From the NCBI GenBank assembly GCA_029261835.1, contig JAJDAO010000098.1, forward strand, positions 1 to 49,040: a stretch of 49,040 nucleotides of DNA, read 5' to 3'. The notes below the pieces were generated by a model, which did not search any database, was not told the DNA's origin, and worked only from the letters and a program-made list of their open reading frames with translations. The position numbers and the translations under genes are program-made. Position 1 is the stretch's first letter; every line of letters begins with the position of its first letter. The stretch is from Deltaproteobacteria bacterium. Lineage in GTDB: Bacteria; Myxococcota_A; UBA9160; UBA4427. Of the stretch, positions 1-7,450 are shown piece after piece.

Positions 1-193
1 CGAAGTAGAAACCCAGGATCGCCAGACCGAGCGCCTTTGAATCCGACAGTGCGCGAGCGCGTCTGCCATCGTTGAGATACTTGACCACCATCGGTGTGAG
101 AGCCGCCGAGAGGATCGCGAGGATCGCGACCGCCACGAGGATCTCCACGAGAGTGAAGCCTCTCTGCTTCCTGCGTTGGTACTCATTCATCAT
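1..193 (-). CDS. type IV prepilin-like protein, C-terminus outside window
   Basis: Only the first 64 codons are present; the gene runs off the left edge. The start is the first of two adjacent ATGs, preceded by a GAGGAG ribosome binding site, and it overlaps the end of the TPR gene by 11 bases. The product begins with a short basic leader, then the class III prepilin signal RGFTLVEILVAVAIL: cleavage is expected after Gly12, leaving Phe+1 and Glu+5, followed by the hydrophobic helix that packs in the pilus core. A prepilin peptidase encoded elsewhere would process it. As the last visible gene of the pilus operon it could be the major pilin or a GspG/GspH-like minor subunit; the missing C-terminal domain prevents a choice. 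More pilin genes probably follow outside the window. Confidence 0.9.
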   Translation of the reverse strand, partial: MMNEYQRRKQRGFTLVEILVAVAILAILSAALTPMVVKYLNDGRRARALSDSKALGLAILGFYF

Positions 194-992
194 TGTCTTG
201 CCTCTCCTCTTCTTTCGTTTGTGTGGACCGAAGGTCCCTTCCATTGTCGACCGTGGGTCGAAGATCCATTCCGGAGCTCACTCGAACGAGTGCTCGTCCT
301 GATCCCCTCGCGGCGATCATGCGTATCCGCTCTCGAACCGGCTCCACCTGCTCTTCACCTACGGGCGCCAGCTCGATGTAGCGGCGATACCGGAAGACGG
401 CGTGGTCCTGCTCTCCAGCCAGGTCCTCGGCGATCGCGAGATTGAGTGTGGCCTCGCGGCAGGTGGGCTCGATTCTCAGCACCTGCCACAGGACCTCCCG
501 GGCCTCGAGTAGACGCCCCTCGCGCAGCAGCGCGGCACCCAGGTTCGTGAGCACCTCCGGATCCTGATCGCTCAATTCGCGCGCGCGCGTGAGCTCGATT
601 ACCGCCCGTGTCGCGTCTCCCTCTCGAAGTGACAGAACACCTGCAATGGCGTGTGCCGCCGGATAGCGGGGCCGCACGATCAAAACGCGATCCGCCCACT
701 CTCGAGCCGCCGGGCCGTCTCCCAGCTCCAGGTAGACCCGCGACAAGTTCACCATCGCCTCGACGAACTGCGGATCCCGAGAGATCGCCGCGCGATAGTT
801 GCGCTCTGCCGTCTCCCACTTACCACGCCGCTGCGCGGTGAGTGCCACGCGAAAGTCCAGCGCACTCGCTTCGTAGGCTGCCAGACTCGACTCGGCACTA
901 CTCGGCGACACCAAGAGCGGATCACCACCAGAAGCCAGCGTGGGCGCCGAAAATGCAAGCAAAGAAATCAGGGCAGCAAGTCGTCTACTCAT
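183..992 (-). CDS. periplasmic TPR-repeat protein of the pilus operon (MshN-like)
   Basis: This 269-residue protein begins with a signal peptide (MSRRLAALISLLAFSAPTLA). I chose the ATG at 992 over the longer reading from 1040 because it makes an ATGA overlap with the secretin stop and puts the signal peptide at the N-terminus. The mature part holds about four tetratricopeptide repeats, with typical pieces such as AERNYRAAISRDPQFVEAM, followed by a charged, low-complexity tail. In MSHA loci the gene after the secretin is MshN, also a TPR protein; comparable proteins (PilF/PilW type) help secretin assembly or pilus stability. The function here is inferred from position. No lipobox is visible, so it is probably soluble or loosely attached in the periplasm. 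Confidence 0.8.
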   Translation of the reverse strand: MSRRLAALISLLAFSAPTLASGGDPLLVSPSSAESSLAAYEASALDFRVALTAQRRGKWETAERNYRAAISRDPQFVEAMVNLSRVYLELGDGPAAREWADRVLIVRPRYPAAHAIAGVLSLREGDATRAVIELTRARELSDQDPEVLTNLGAALLREGRLLEAREVLWQVLRIEPTCREATLNLAIAEDLAGEQDHAVFRYRRYIELAPVGEEQVEPVRERIRMIAARGSGRALVRVSSGMDLRPTVDNGRDLRSTQTKEEERQDNDE

Positions 993-2743
993 CGCTTCAC
1001 TCCGTAGGAGCGTCCGTAGGGCGCTCGCCACCAGGGCCACTCAGTTCGATCGTGGCGCAATTCGTCGACGACATCCTGACCCGCGCCGAGCACATCGGAC
1101 ACGCGTTGGACGCGAGGTCTGTCGAGGATCGTCGGCGTCAGGAAGACCACGAGCTCTGTTCGCTGCTCGTCCGTGATGAGTCGTTTGAAGAGCATTCCCA
1201 GCCATGGGATATTTCCGAGAAACGGAACCCGACGCTCCTCTTCCATCTCGCGACTCCGCACCATTCCGCCGATCACAATGGTCGTTCCGTCGCTTACCCT
1301 CACCACCGAGTCGGTCTCGCGCAGGTCGACAACAGGAAGGCTTCCGTTCTGTGGCAGATCGGGATCCGAAGTCGGCTGAGCCTCGACGCCCACGATCTCA
1401 GAAACGCTGGGCCGTAGGTGCAGGGTGATTTCCGAGCCGTTCGAGACGTGAGGCGTAACGTCGAGTGTCACACCGACCGGGATGACCTGCGGCTTGAATT
1501 CGGTCGTCTGCAGAACGGCCGAGTCTGTCGCTACCGTCTCGACCTCGGCGACGAAGAACACCTCGTTGCGAACGACCTTGATCAGCGCTTTGTGATTATT
1601 CAGGGTCGTGATGCGCGGTGTCGAGACAACTCGAACGTCCGTCTGGATCGCCAGGGCCCGCAGGATGGCGCCAAAGTTGTTGTTGGCGACACCGAGCTGC
1701 AGCCCTCCCTTCGTCAGGACCGGCGCCAAGCTCTGAGCCAGCATCGCCTCACGCGAACCCGGCGTGATCAGCCGGCTGAAGATGCCGGCATTCTCGGCGG
1801 CGACTTCGTAATCCACTCCAATGTCGAGCTCGTCGCCGAGGGTGATCTCCACGAACTGGGCGTCGATGAGAACCTGCTGATCCATACTCTCGGCGACCGC
1901 TGTCAGATAGCGCTCTACCTCCTGCAATGCCGCCGGCTCAGCCGTCACCGAGACCAGCGCCGCCTGTCGTGAGACCACGACCCGACGCCGCGGCGGACGT
2001 GCGATCACCTCAGCGGCGTCCTCCCCTTCACCCGCCTCATCCGCGGAATCGCCGGTCGCCTCTGTGGATCCGAATACGATCGTGCGCACGGCCTGCTCGA
2101 CTTCGGTCCAGACGTCCGAGCGGTACGTCGTGGTCAGCTCCGAGAGGCTGGAGTCTTCGCCTCCTGAGCTGTCCCCCGCACCCTCGCCGATCGAAGGCGC
2201 CGCGCCGATGAAGCCGGCGAGCGCCAGCTCCGACGTCCCCTCGCGTACATAGTTCGGATAGCTGAGGCGATAGATCCGCGTCTCAGGCTCGCTAGGTGAG
2301 ATGCGCAACACGCCGCCGCTGAACTCGTAGCGATAGCCGCGCTGCACCACGACCTGATCGAGAATCTCGAGCAGAGTCGCCTCCCGCAGATCCGCCGTCA
2401 CCAGACCCGTGACACGTCGATCGACCACGACGTTGAGAGGGCTCTCGCGCCCGAGGCCGAGCAGCAGCCCACGAAGCTCGGCATCTTGGACCGTCAGCGT
2501 GAAGCGTGTGGCCTCCAACAGACGCAGCGCGGCTGGGCGGGGATCGGCATCTGGCCGAGACAAGCTGCGCGGCATCAAATCAGGAGGCGGCAGCGGCGGG
2601 ACCATCGCCAGCTCGGAGACCAGCGGAGGGGAGACTGGATCGGTCGCGCACGAACTCAGCACGATTCCAATGCAGACGGGCAGCAAGGTCACCGCGCGGC
2701 CCACCCTTCCCGCTGCTCGGCAGTAGACTCCGCTACTCCTCAT
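989..2743 (-). CDS. mshL: secretin, outer-membrane channel of MSHA/type II-like system
   Basis: A 584-residue lipoprotein secretin. The start at 2743 follows a GAGGGGG-type ribosome binding site, overlaps mshK by 11 bases and gives a lipoprotein signal ending LSSCATDP (lipobox Cys near residue 29). An STN-like N-terminal domain (FTLTVQDAELRGLLLGLG) is followed by an N-domain with an acidic low-complexity insert, then the secretin core: VLIDAQFVEITLGDELDIGVDY, the VTPHVSNGSEITLHLRPSVS stretch, and the C-terminal signature GTTIVIGGMVRSREMEEERR plus VPFLGNIPWLGMLFK. Family knowledge: it forms a multimeric outer-membrane pore for a pilus or pseudopilus. The gene order around it and the combined STN/secretin layout favour MshL over GspD or PilQ. 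It is expected to work with the MshK-like protein and TPR protein on either side. Confidence 0.92.
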   Translation of the reverse strand: MRSSGVYCRAAGRVGRAVTLLPVCIGIVLSSCATDPVSPPLVSELAMVPPLPPPDLMPRSLSRPDADPRPAALRLLEATRFTLTVQDAELRGLLLGLGRESPLNVVVDRRVTGLVTADLREATLLEILDQVVVQRGYRYEFSGGVLRISPSEPETRIYRLSYPNYVREGTSELALAGFIGAAPSIGEGAGDSSGGEDSSLSELTTTYRSDVWTEVEQAVRTIVFGSTEATGDSADEAGEGEDAAEVIARPPRRRVVVSRQAALVSVTAEPAALQEVERYLTAVAESMDQQVLIDAQFVEITLGDELDIGVDYEVAAENAGIFSRLITPGSREAMLAQSLAPVLTKGGLQLGVANNNFGAILRALAIQTDVRVVSTPRITTLNNHKALIKVVRNEVFFVAEVETVATDSAVLQTTEFKPQVIPVGVTLDVTPHVSNGSEITLHLRPSVSEIVGVEAQPTSDPDLPQNGSLPVVDLRETDSVVRVSDGTTIVIGGMVRSREMEEERRVPFLGNIPWLGMLFKRLITDEQRTELVVFLTPTILDRPRVQRVSDVLGAGQDVVDELRHDRTEWPWWRAPYGRSYGVKR

Positions 2744-3281
2744 CTTCTCCCCCCTCTGGAATCGATCCAGCGTGTTGCCCGTCTTGTCTTCCACGACCGA
2801 CCTGCAGCCGAACCTTCTCATCACCGGCCCGCAGGACCACCGCCTCACGCTCAATACGCTCGATCGTGTAACCAGAGAACTCGTCGCCCTCGCTGCGAGG
2901 CCTGCCGTCCAGCCAGGCAACTCGACGCCTCGGGCTCCACAGCGTGCCGTTGAGCGTCGGCCGAGATGCGAGGGCCGACCCAGCAAGCACCGCCAGCCGG
3001 CCGCTCAACCGATCCGCCTCCTCACGCGTCAAGAATGGATTCCTCGCGTACTCTTGATCGGGAAGCGTCTCGAAGTACTCGACGAGCCGTGCACTCGCCA
3101 GCGGACGAAGGCGCTCGCGCTCCGTCTCGCCGAGGTCGCTCTCCTCTTCGTCGAATTCCCCGTCCAGGGCCCACTCCGCTCCCTCGCCTGGCTCGGTCGT
3201 GCCGCGGAAATAGATGATGTTCTGCGCAGCCACCGCGAAGCTGGCCACGACGAACAGCGAAATCATCCACTTGCGACTCAT
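2733..3281 (-). CDS. MshK/PilP/GspC-like inner-membrane linker protein
   Basis: A 182-residue protein with one N-terminal membrane segment (WMISLFVVASFAVAAQNIIYF), an acidic linker, and a small C-terminal beta domain of the PilP/GspC homology-region type (NGTLWSPRRRVAWLDGRPRSEGD ... YTIERIEREAVVLRAGDEKVRL). Family members clamp the inner-membrane platform to the periplasmic N-domains of the secretin. The start makes an ATGA overlap with the preceding PilO-like gene and the stop lies inside the secretin start region, indicating translational coupling. The assignment rests on size, domain order and position; sequence conservation in this family is low. Confidence 0.75.
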   Translation of the reverse strand: MSRKWMISLFVVASFAVAAQNIIYFRGTTEPGEGAEWALDGEFDEEESDLGETERERLRPLASARLVEYFETLPDQEYARNPFLTREEADRLSGRLAVLAGSALASRPTLNGTLWSPRRRVAWLDGRPRSEGDEFSGYTIERIEREAVVLRAGDEKVRLQVGRGRQDGQHAGSIPEGGEDEE

Positions 3282-3895
3282 CTCTCGCCCTCGGTGCGAA
3301 TGAAGTACGCGAGCTCCAGACGCATTGCGACGCCGGAGCGCTCGCGTTTCAGTTCGATCAGATCGACGCGTGCTGGCAGCGTGCGTGCCTCGAGTCGCGA
3401 TAGGATCTCGACGGCATCGGCATAGCTCGACGTGAAGGAGACGAGCATGGGGACGGACTCCGCAACGACCTCTGCTTCGCCGACAGGCGTGAAGACTCGG
3501 AAGGAAGCTGCGGCCTCTTCATCGCCACCGAATGTGTGAGCCGATCTACGTTCGACCTGCATGTCCTGGACACTGGGCGCCTGCAGAGCGCCCGCCACGC
3601 GAGCCATCAGGTCGGGATCGTCGTTGACGGGCTGCACGCGCTCGACGAGCGAGTGCCACACCTGCGCCCAATGCTCTCGTTCGCGGGCGGCGACGGGCAC
3701 GAAGCTCTCTCGCTGCTGATACCAGGTTTCGAGGCGCTGCAGCGACTCATTCAGTTCCGCCAAGGCCGAGTCCAGGTGTGTGCGACCCGGGCCGAGCAAC
3801 ACTGTTCCACCCACCAGCGTTGCGATGACCAGGGCCACCGCGAAGCCGAGATTGCCTCCCGCGAAATAGCTGGACCGCTCAGACATCCGCGTCAT
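3278..3895 (-). CDS. PilO/GspM/MshJ-like inner-membrane assembly protein
   Basis: A 205-residue protein with a short cytoplasmic tail, one transmembrane helix (LGFAVALVIATLVGGTVLL), a coiled-coil stretch (LDSALAELNESLQRLETWYQQ) and a C-terminal ferredoxin-like alpha/beta domain ending ARVDLIELKRERSGVAMRLELAYFI. This is the PilO/GspM layout; these proteins dimerise with PilN-like partners to link the cytoplasmic ATPase complex to the periplasm. A second ATG at 3886 is possible, but the one at 3895 has a GAGGTGA ribosome binding site upstream. It overlaps the end of the preceding gene and shares ATGA with the MshK-like gene. Confidence 0.8.
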   Translation of the reverse strand: MTRMSERSSYFAGGNLGFAVALVIATLVGGTVLLGPGRTHLDSALAELNESLQRLETWYQQRESFVPVAAREREHWAQVWHSLVERVQPVNDDPDLMARVAGALQAPSVQDMQVERRSAHTFGGDEEAAASFRVFTPVGEAEVVAESVPMLVSFTSSYADAVEILSRLEARTLPARVDLIELKRERSGVAMRLELAYFIRTEGER

Positions 3896-5474
3896 CCCCG
3901 TGTCTCACCTCGGATATGCGACTCGACTGCAAGTCGATCGGGGCGAGCCGCGCCTCCAGGCGGAAATGAACGTGAGCGCGCAATCGCTGCTCAGCCGTTA
4001 CGCGGACGACCTCCTCCTGCGCGACGAGATCGACGACGGCAAGGGGTGACGCACTCAGGGTCTGCGCGAAATCCGAGACGGCGCGCGCGGCCTGCGAAAC
4101 GCTGTCGCCACTCGCCTCGACGCTGAGACTGACGACCCAGCCTTCCTCGCCACGACTGAAGTGCATGCGCTCCAGGGCCACACTGTCGGGAATCACGCGA
4201 GAAATCGTCTCGATCAGCGCCACCCATGAAGGATTGGAGGTATCGATACGAGCCATCGCCTCTTCGAGCTGGCTGGCACGCATGCGAGCGCGGACGCCCT
4301 GGGTGACCTGTTCTCGCTGAGCCTGATCCTGACTGAGGCGGATGCTCGCCTCAGCGGCCCGTGCGCGAAGGGAACCGAAGTGCATGAACATCATGCTGGC
4401 AATCACAGCGGACACGGCGACGACTGCCCCGAGCCCCGTCAAGAGCCGGCGATGCGCGGTGCGCTGTTCCTTCTCCCTCAGCACTTCCGGCGGCAGGAGG
4501 TTTCCACCGGTACAGCCCGGCCACAGGGCGAGCCCCAACGCCACGACCGCGCCATTCTCGATGCGCTTCGTCGGCCCCCGACCGATGGCCGCGGCCAGTG
4601 TATCGACCGGAAACCCGAGCTTCTCCGTCAGTGCGACCGACAGCTCATCGACGTCCGGTGACTCTCCGGTAACGCATACTCGGCTCACCGAACCCAATCG
4701 AAGCTCACCCTCCGCATACTGAAAGGTGCGGCGAAGCTCCGTTGCAAGTCGCTCCGCCCGGGTCGTCAGCAGTCGATCGGCGGACGCATCAGACTGCGAC
4801 TCTTCCCGCTCCATCCGCTCCGCATCGTCGTCGTCGAGATCAATCTCGATCGCACGACGCTCGGAACCACCGATGCCGCGAAGCGGAAACTCGCGCCCAA
4901 ACAGCCAGCCCTCTCGGTCGGCCAGAACGCAGGTACCCTGCTCCGGCTCCAGATCGAAGATGGCCGCGATTTCCCTCTCCGCCAGCGCGGGCAGCAGGCT
5001 CGCAACCCTTGCCAGAGCCAGATGCCGGCTACCCAGGCGATCGATATCGACTCCGCATTCGCGCCAAAGCTCGAACACTTCCCGCGCTGCAGTAGCCGGG
5101 GCGGCACTGAGCCAGACAGCACCCGCCTGCTTGCCTGGACGACGCTCGAAGGAGAAACACGCCTCCCCTTCCATCGCCTGGAGCAAATCCGGGGCCCGTC
5201 GACGAACGACCTCAGCCGCCTCCCTGCGGCTCAACGCGGGAAGGTCTTCCCGGCGATGCAGCAGCCCAGCAGCGCTCAGCGCGATGTCGATCGGCTCGCC
5301 GCGAAGCAGTGCCGAGTTCACCAACTCGCGCAGCGTCTCCTCCAGGTCCAGGCCGGCTCGCCGCTCCACACTGCCCAACTCGATGACCGTCGAGCTCCTT
5401 CCCGCGCCCTTGGCCCGCACCCAATAGACGGCATCCTCGCGAACATCCAGACACAAACGAGGTCGCTGCATCAT
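3879..5474 (-). CDS. PilM-PilN fusion (GspL/MshI-like) pilus assembly protein
   Basis: A 531-residue bitopic protein. The first ~330 residues form an actin-like PilM/GspL cytoplasmic domain (RPRLCLDVREDAVYWVRAKG at the N-terminus, AAIFDLEPEQGTCVLADREG in the middle, VVALGLALWPG near its end). A single membrane helix follows (LLTGLGAVVAVSAVIASMMFM), then a coiled coil and a PilN-like periplasmic domain (SNPSWVALIETISRVIPDSV). PilM and PilN are separate genes in most type IV pilus loci but are joined in GspL, so this one is GspL-like. It should recruit the mshE ATPase to the membrane. The start shares ATGA with the upstream pseudopilin stop; an ATG three bases downstream is equally possible. 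Confidence 0.82.
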   Translation of the reverse strand: MMQRPRLCLDVREDAVYWVRAKGAGRSSTVIELGSVERRAGLDLEETLRELVNSALLRGEPIDIALSAAGLLHRREDLPALSRREAAEVVRRRAPDLLQAMEGEACFSFERRPGKQAGAVWLSAAPATAAREVFELWRECGVDIDRLGSRHLALARVASLLPALAEREIAAIFDLEPEQGTCVLADREGWLFGREFPLRGIGGSERRAIEIDLDDDDAERMEREESQSDASADRLLTTRAERLATELRRTFQYAEGELRLGSVSRVCVTGESPDVDELSVALTEKLGFPVDTLAAAIGRGPTKRIENGAVVALGLALWPGCTGGNLLPPEVLREKEQRTAHRRLLTGLGAVVAVSAVIASMMFMHFGSLRARAAEASIRLSQDQAQREQVTQGVRARMRASQLEEAMARIDTSNPSWVALIETISRVIPDSVALERMHFSRGEEGWVVSLSVEASGDSVSQAARAVSDFAQTLSASPLAVVDLVAQEEVVRVTAEQRLRAHVHFRLEARLAPIDLQSSRISEVRHGDDADV

Positions 5475-6268
5475 GGCTGCACCAGCATCACGGTGACTGT
5501 CGTGCTACCCCGAACGACTCGCACGACGTCGCGCGCCGTTGCGGCACCCAGATACGCACCCGTGCCCTGTACCCGAACACCGTGGTAGCCCGCGTGGAGA
5601 TTGTTGAGACTCCACGGACCGGGTCCACCCACTGGATCTGCCATCAACGTCTCGCGCCGAACGCCTCCGTCCGACCACGAGACCCACACGTCCGCATCGG
5701 CGGCGCCCAGCGGAGCCGCCGGGTTGCCGCTATTCGGCAGGCCGATCACGCGCACGATCACGTTCCCACTGATCGGCACCGGATTGGCCGGGTAGACCAG
5801 ATCATCCGCGCTGCCGAAGACTCGGTCTGGCCCGTCACTGGTCAGCTGCGCCGTCCCAGAGACGTACCGAAACGGATCGTTCCAGGCGTCCACGAATTGG
5901 TTTCCCGGAGCCAGCAGGACGTCGTGTGCGTAGGGCCCGTTGTAGCCATAACCGACGCGATCGCCCGGGTCGATCGAGTAGCCCGGCCTGCCGGCGGCGT
6001 TGTTGATATCCTCCAGGTTCACCGGCAACACGCCTATGTCACCGACGTATCCGAAGTATCCGGCCTCAGGGTCTCCACTGAACGCCGTCACGATCTTCTT
6101 CATCTGCGCCCGCGTGCTGTTGATCCGATTCCGTGTCACCTGTTGCATGGTGAACGGCGCCATCGCCCCGACCATCAGCGACATGATGGCAATCACCACG
6201 ATCACTTCGATCAACGAGAACGCAGCTCGCCGCCGGACCTCCAGGACTCTGCCGACCGGATCAGCCAT
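5471..6268 (-). CDS. prepilin/pseudopilin with large C-terminal domain
   Basis: A 265-residue class III signal protein. I place the start at 6268, eight bases inside the end of the mshG gene, because this leaves a short leader (MADPVGRVLEVRRRA) before the hydrophobic motif AFSLIEVIVVIAIMSLM. Glu+5 is present, but the residue before the cleavage site is Ala where Gly is usual. The C-terminal ~230 residues include a GspG-like start (RINSTRAQMKKIVTAFSGD) and a Gly/Asp-rich beta region (GDRVGYGYNGPYAHDVLLAPG) that could bind calcium, as GspG does. A beta-sandwich-like tail (YHGVRVQGTGAYLGAATA) ends the protein. It may be the major pseudopilin or a large tip subunit. The operon position between mshG and the MshI-like gene is unusual; most MSHA pilins come later. 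Confidence 0.85.
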   Translation of the reverse strand: MADPVGRVLEVRRRAAFSLIEVIVVIAIMSLMVGAMAPFTMQQVTRNRINSTRAQMKKIVTAFSGDPEAGYFGYVGDIGVLPVNLEDINNAAGRPGYSIDPGDRVGYGYNGPYAHDVLLAPGNQFVDAWNDPFRYVSGTAQLTSDGPDRVFGSADDLVYPANPVPISGNVIVRVIGLPNSGNPAAPLGAADADVWVSWSDGGVRRETLMADPVGGPGPWSLNNLHAGYHGVRVQGTGAYLGAATARDVVRVVRGSTTVTVMLVQP

Positions 6269-7448
6269 TGAGGTTTCCCAGCATCTTGTACATCGGAACG
6301 AAAATGGCGAGTGCGACGGTTCCCACCGTCGCCCCGAGCGCCAACACGACGCCCGTGTTGACGAGTGCCAGCGCTCGCTCGATATAGGCGGGAATCTCAC
6401 GGTCGTAGTAGCTGGCGACATGGTCCAGAGACTTGTCGAGCTGACCCGACTGCTCTCCCAACGACACCATGCGCATCACAGTCGGCGGCATCAAGCCGCC
6501 GCGGCCAAGCGACGACGTGAGCGTTTCACCGCGATCGATGAATTTCTTCGCCTCGCAGACGCTCTCTCGCACGACCCGGTTCTGCACGATGGTCTCGACC
6601 AGCTCCATACAACGCGTGACTGGAATGCCGGAGCTGTAGAGAAGCCCGAGATTGTGGGCGAGACGAGACATCTCCACCATCGCGATCGTCTTGCCCACGA
6701 CCGGCACCGCGAGCAGAAGACGGTGAAAGCGATAGCGGCCGGCTGTCGTGCGTGCGTAAAGGAAGCCCACCGTGATCAGCACGACCAATGCCACCAGTGT
6801 GTGCACGCCATAGTTGCTGGCGAATGAATGCAGCGCCAGCAGAGCCCGCGTGGGCAGCGGCAATTCGACATTGAGCTCGACGAAGATATCGAGAAACTTC
6901 GGCAGGACGACCATGACGATCAGCGTCACCAGACCGATCAGGCCCACGACGACGATGCACGGATACATAGCCGCCCCACTGACCTTGCGGCGCAACTCCT
7001 CTCGCCACTCGAGATAGGCGGTCAGATCGCGTAGAACGACGTCGAGTTTGCCGGTGTCCTCCCCGGCCTCCACGAGAGAGCGCACGAGTGCCGGAAAGAT
7101 ATTCGGGTAGCTCGCCATCGCGGCGGACAGGGAGCGACCGGACTGGACCTTTCGCGCGATATCATCGAGTTCCTGAGCGATCGGGCTGGCACCGCCCTCC
7201 TGTAGGTCGCGCAGCCCTTCGAGAAGTGGAATGCCGGCCTCCAGGATAGTTGAAAGGTGGTAGCAGAAGTCGACCAGCGTGCGCGCGCTCGCCTTTGCCC
7301 GAGCCCTCCTCCTTCCAGCACGCGCATTGACGAGCAGCAGGCCTCTGCCATCGAGAGTTCGGTCGAGATCGAACTCGTCCAGAGCGGTTTCCACACCCTT
7401 TACGATGCGGCCGTCGCGATCTCTGGCCTCGAATGCGAAAGTACCCAC
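6261..7448 (-). CDS. mshG: GspF/PilC-family inner-membrane platform protein
   Basis: A 395-residue polytopic protein with two T2SSF repeats, the first around LVDFCYHLSTILEAGIPLLEG and the second around SRLAHNLGLLYSSGIPVTRCM. Three strongly hydrophobic membrane segments are visible, including the C-terminal VNTGVVLALGATVGTVALAIF. I chose the GTG at 7448 as start: it lies two bases after the mshE stop, has GGAG eight bases upstream, and gives the standard N-terminus VGTFAFEARDRDGRIVKG. The protein couples ATP hydrolysis by mshE to extraction of pilins from the membrane. The long N-terminal extension readable up to 7670 overlaps mshE and is not protein-like. Confidence 0.93.
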   Translation of the reverse strand: MGTFAFEARDRDGRIVKGVETALDEFDLDRTLDGRGLLLVNARAGRRRARAKASARTLVDFCYHLSTILEAGIPLLEGLRDLQEGGASPIAQELDDIARKVQSGRSLSAAMASYPNIFPALVRSLVEAGEDTGKLDVVLRDLTAYLEWREELRRKVSGAAMYPCIVVVGLIGLVTLIVMVVLPKFLDIFVELNVELPLPTRALLALHSFASNYGVHTLVALVVLITVGFLYARTTAGRYRFHRLLLAVPVVGKTIAMVEMSRLAHNLGLLYSSGIPVTRCMELVETIVQNRVVRESVCEAKKFIDRGETLTSSLGRGGLMPPTVMRMVSLGEQSGQLDKSLDHVASYYDREIPAYIERALALVNTGVVLALGATVGTVALAIFVPMYKMLGNLNG

Positions 7449-7450
7449 TG

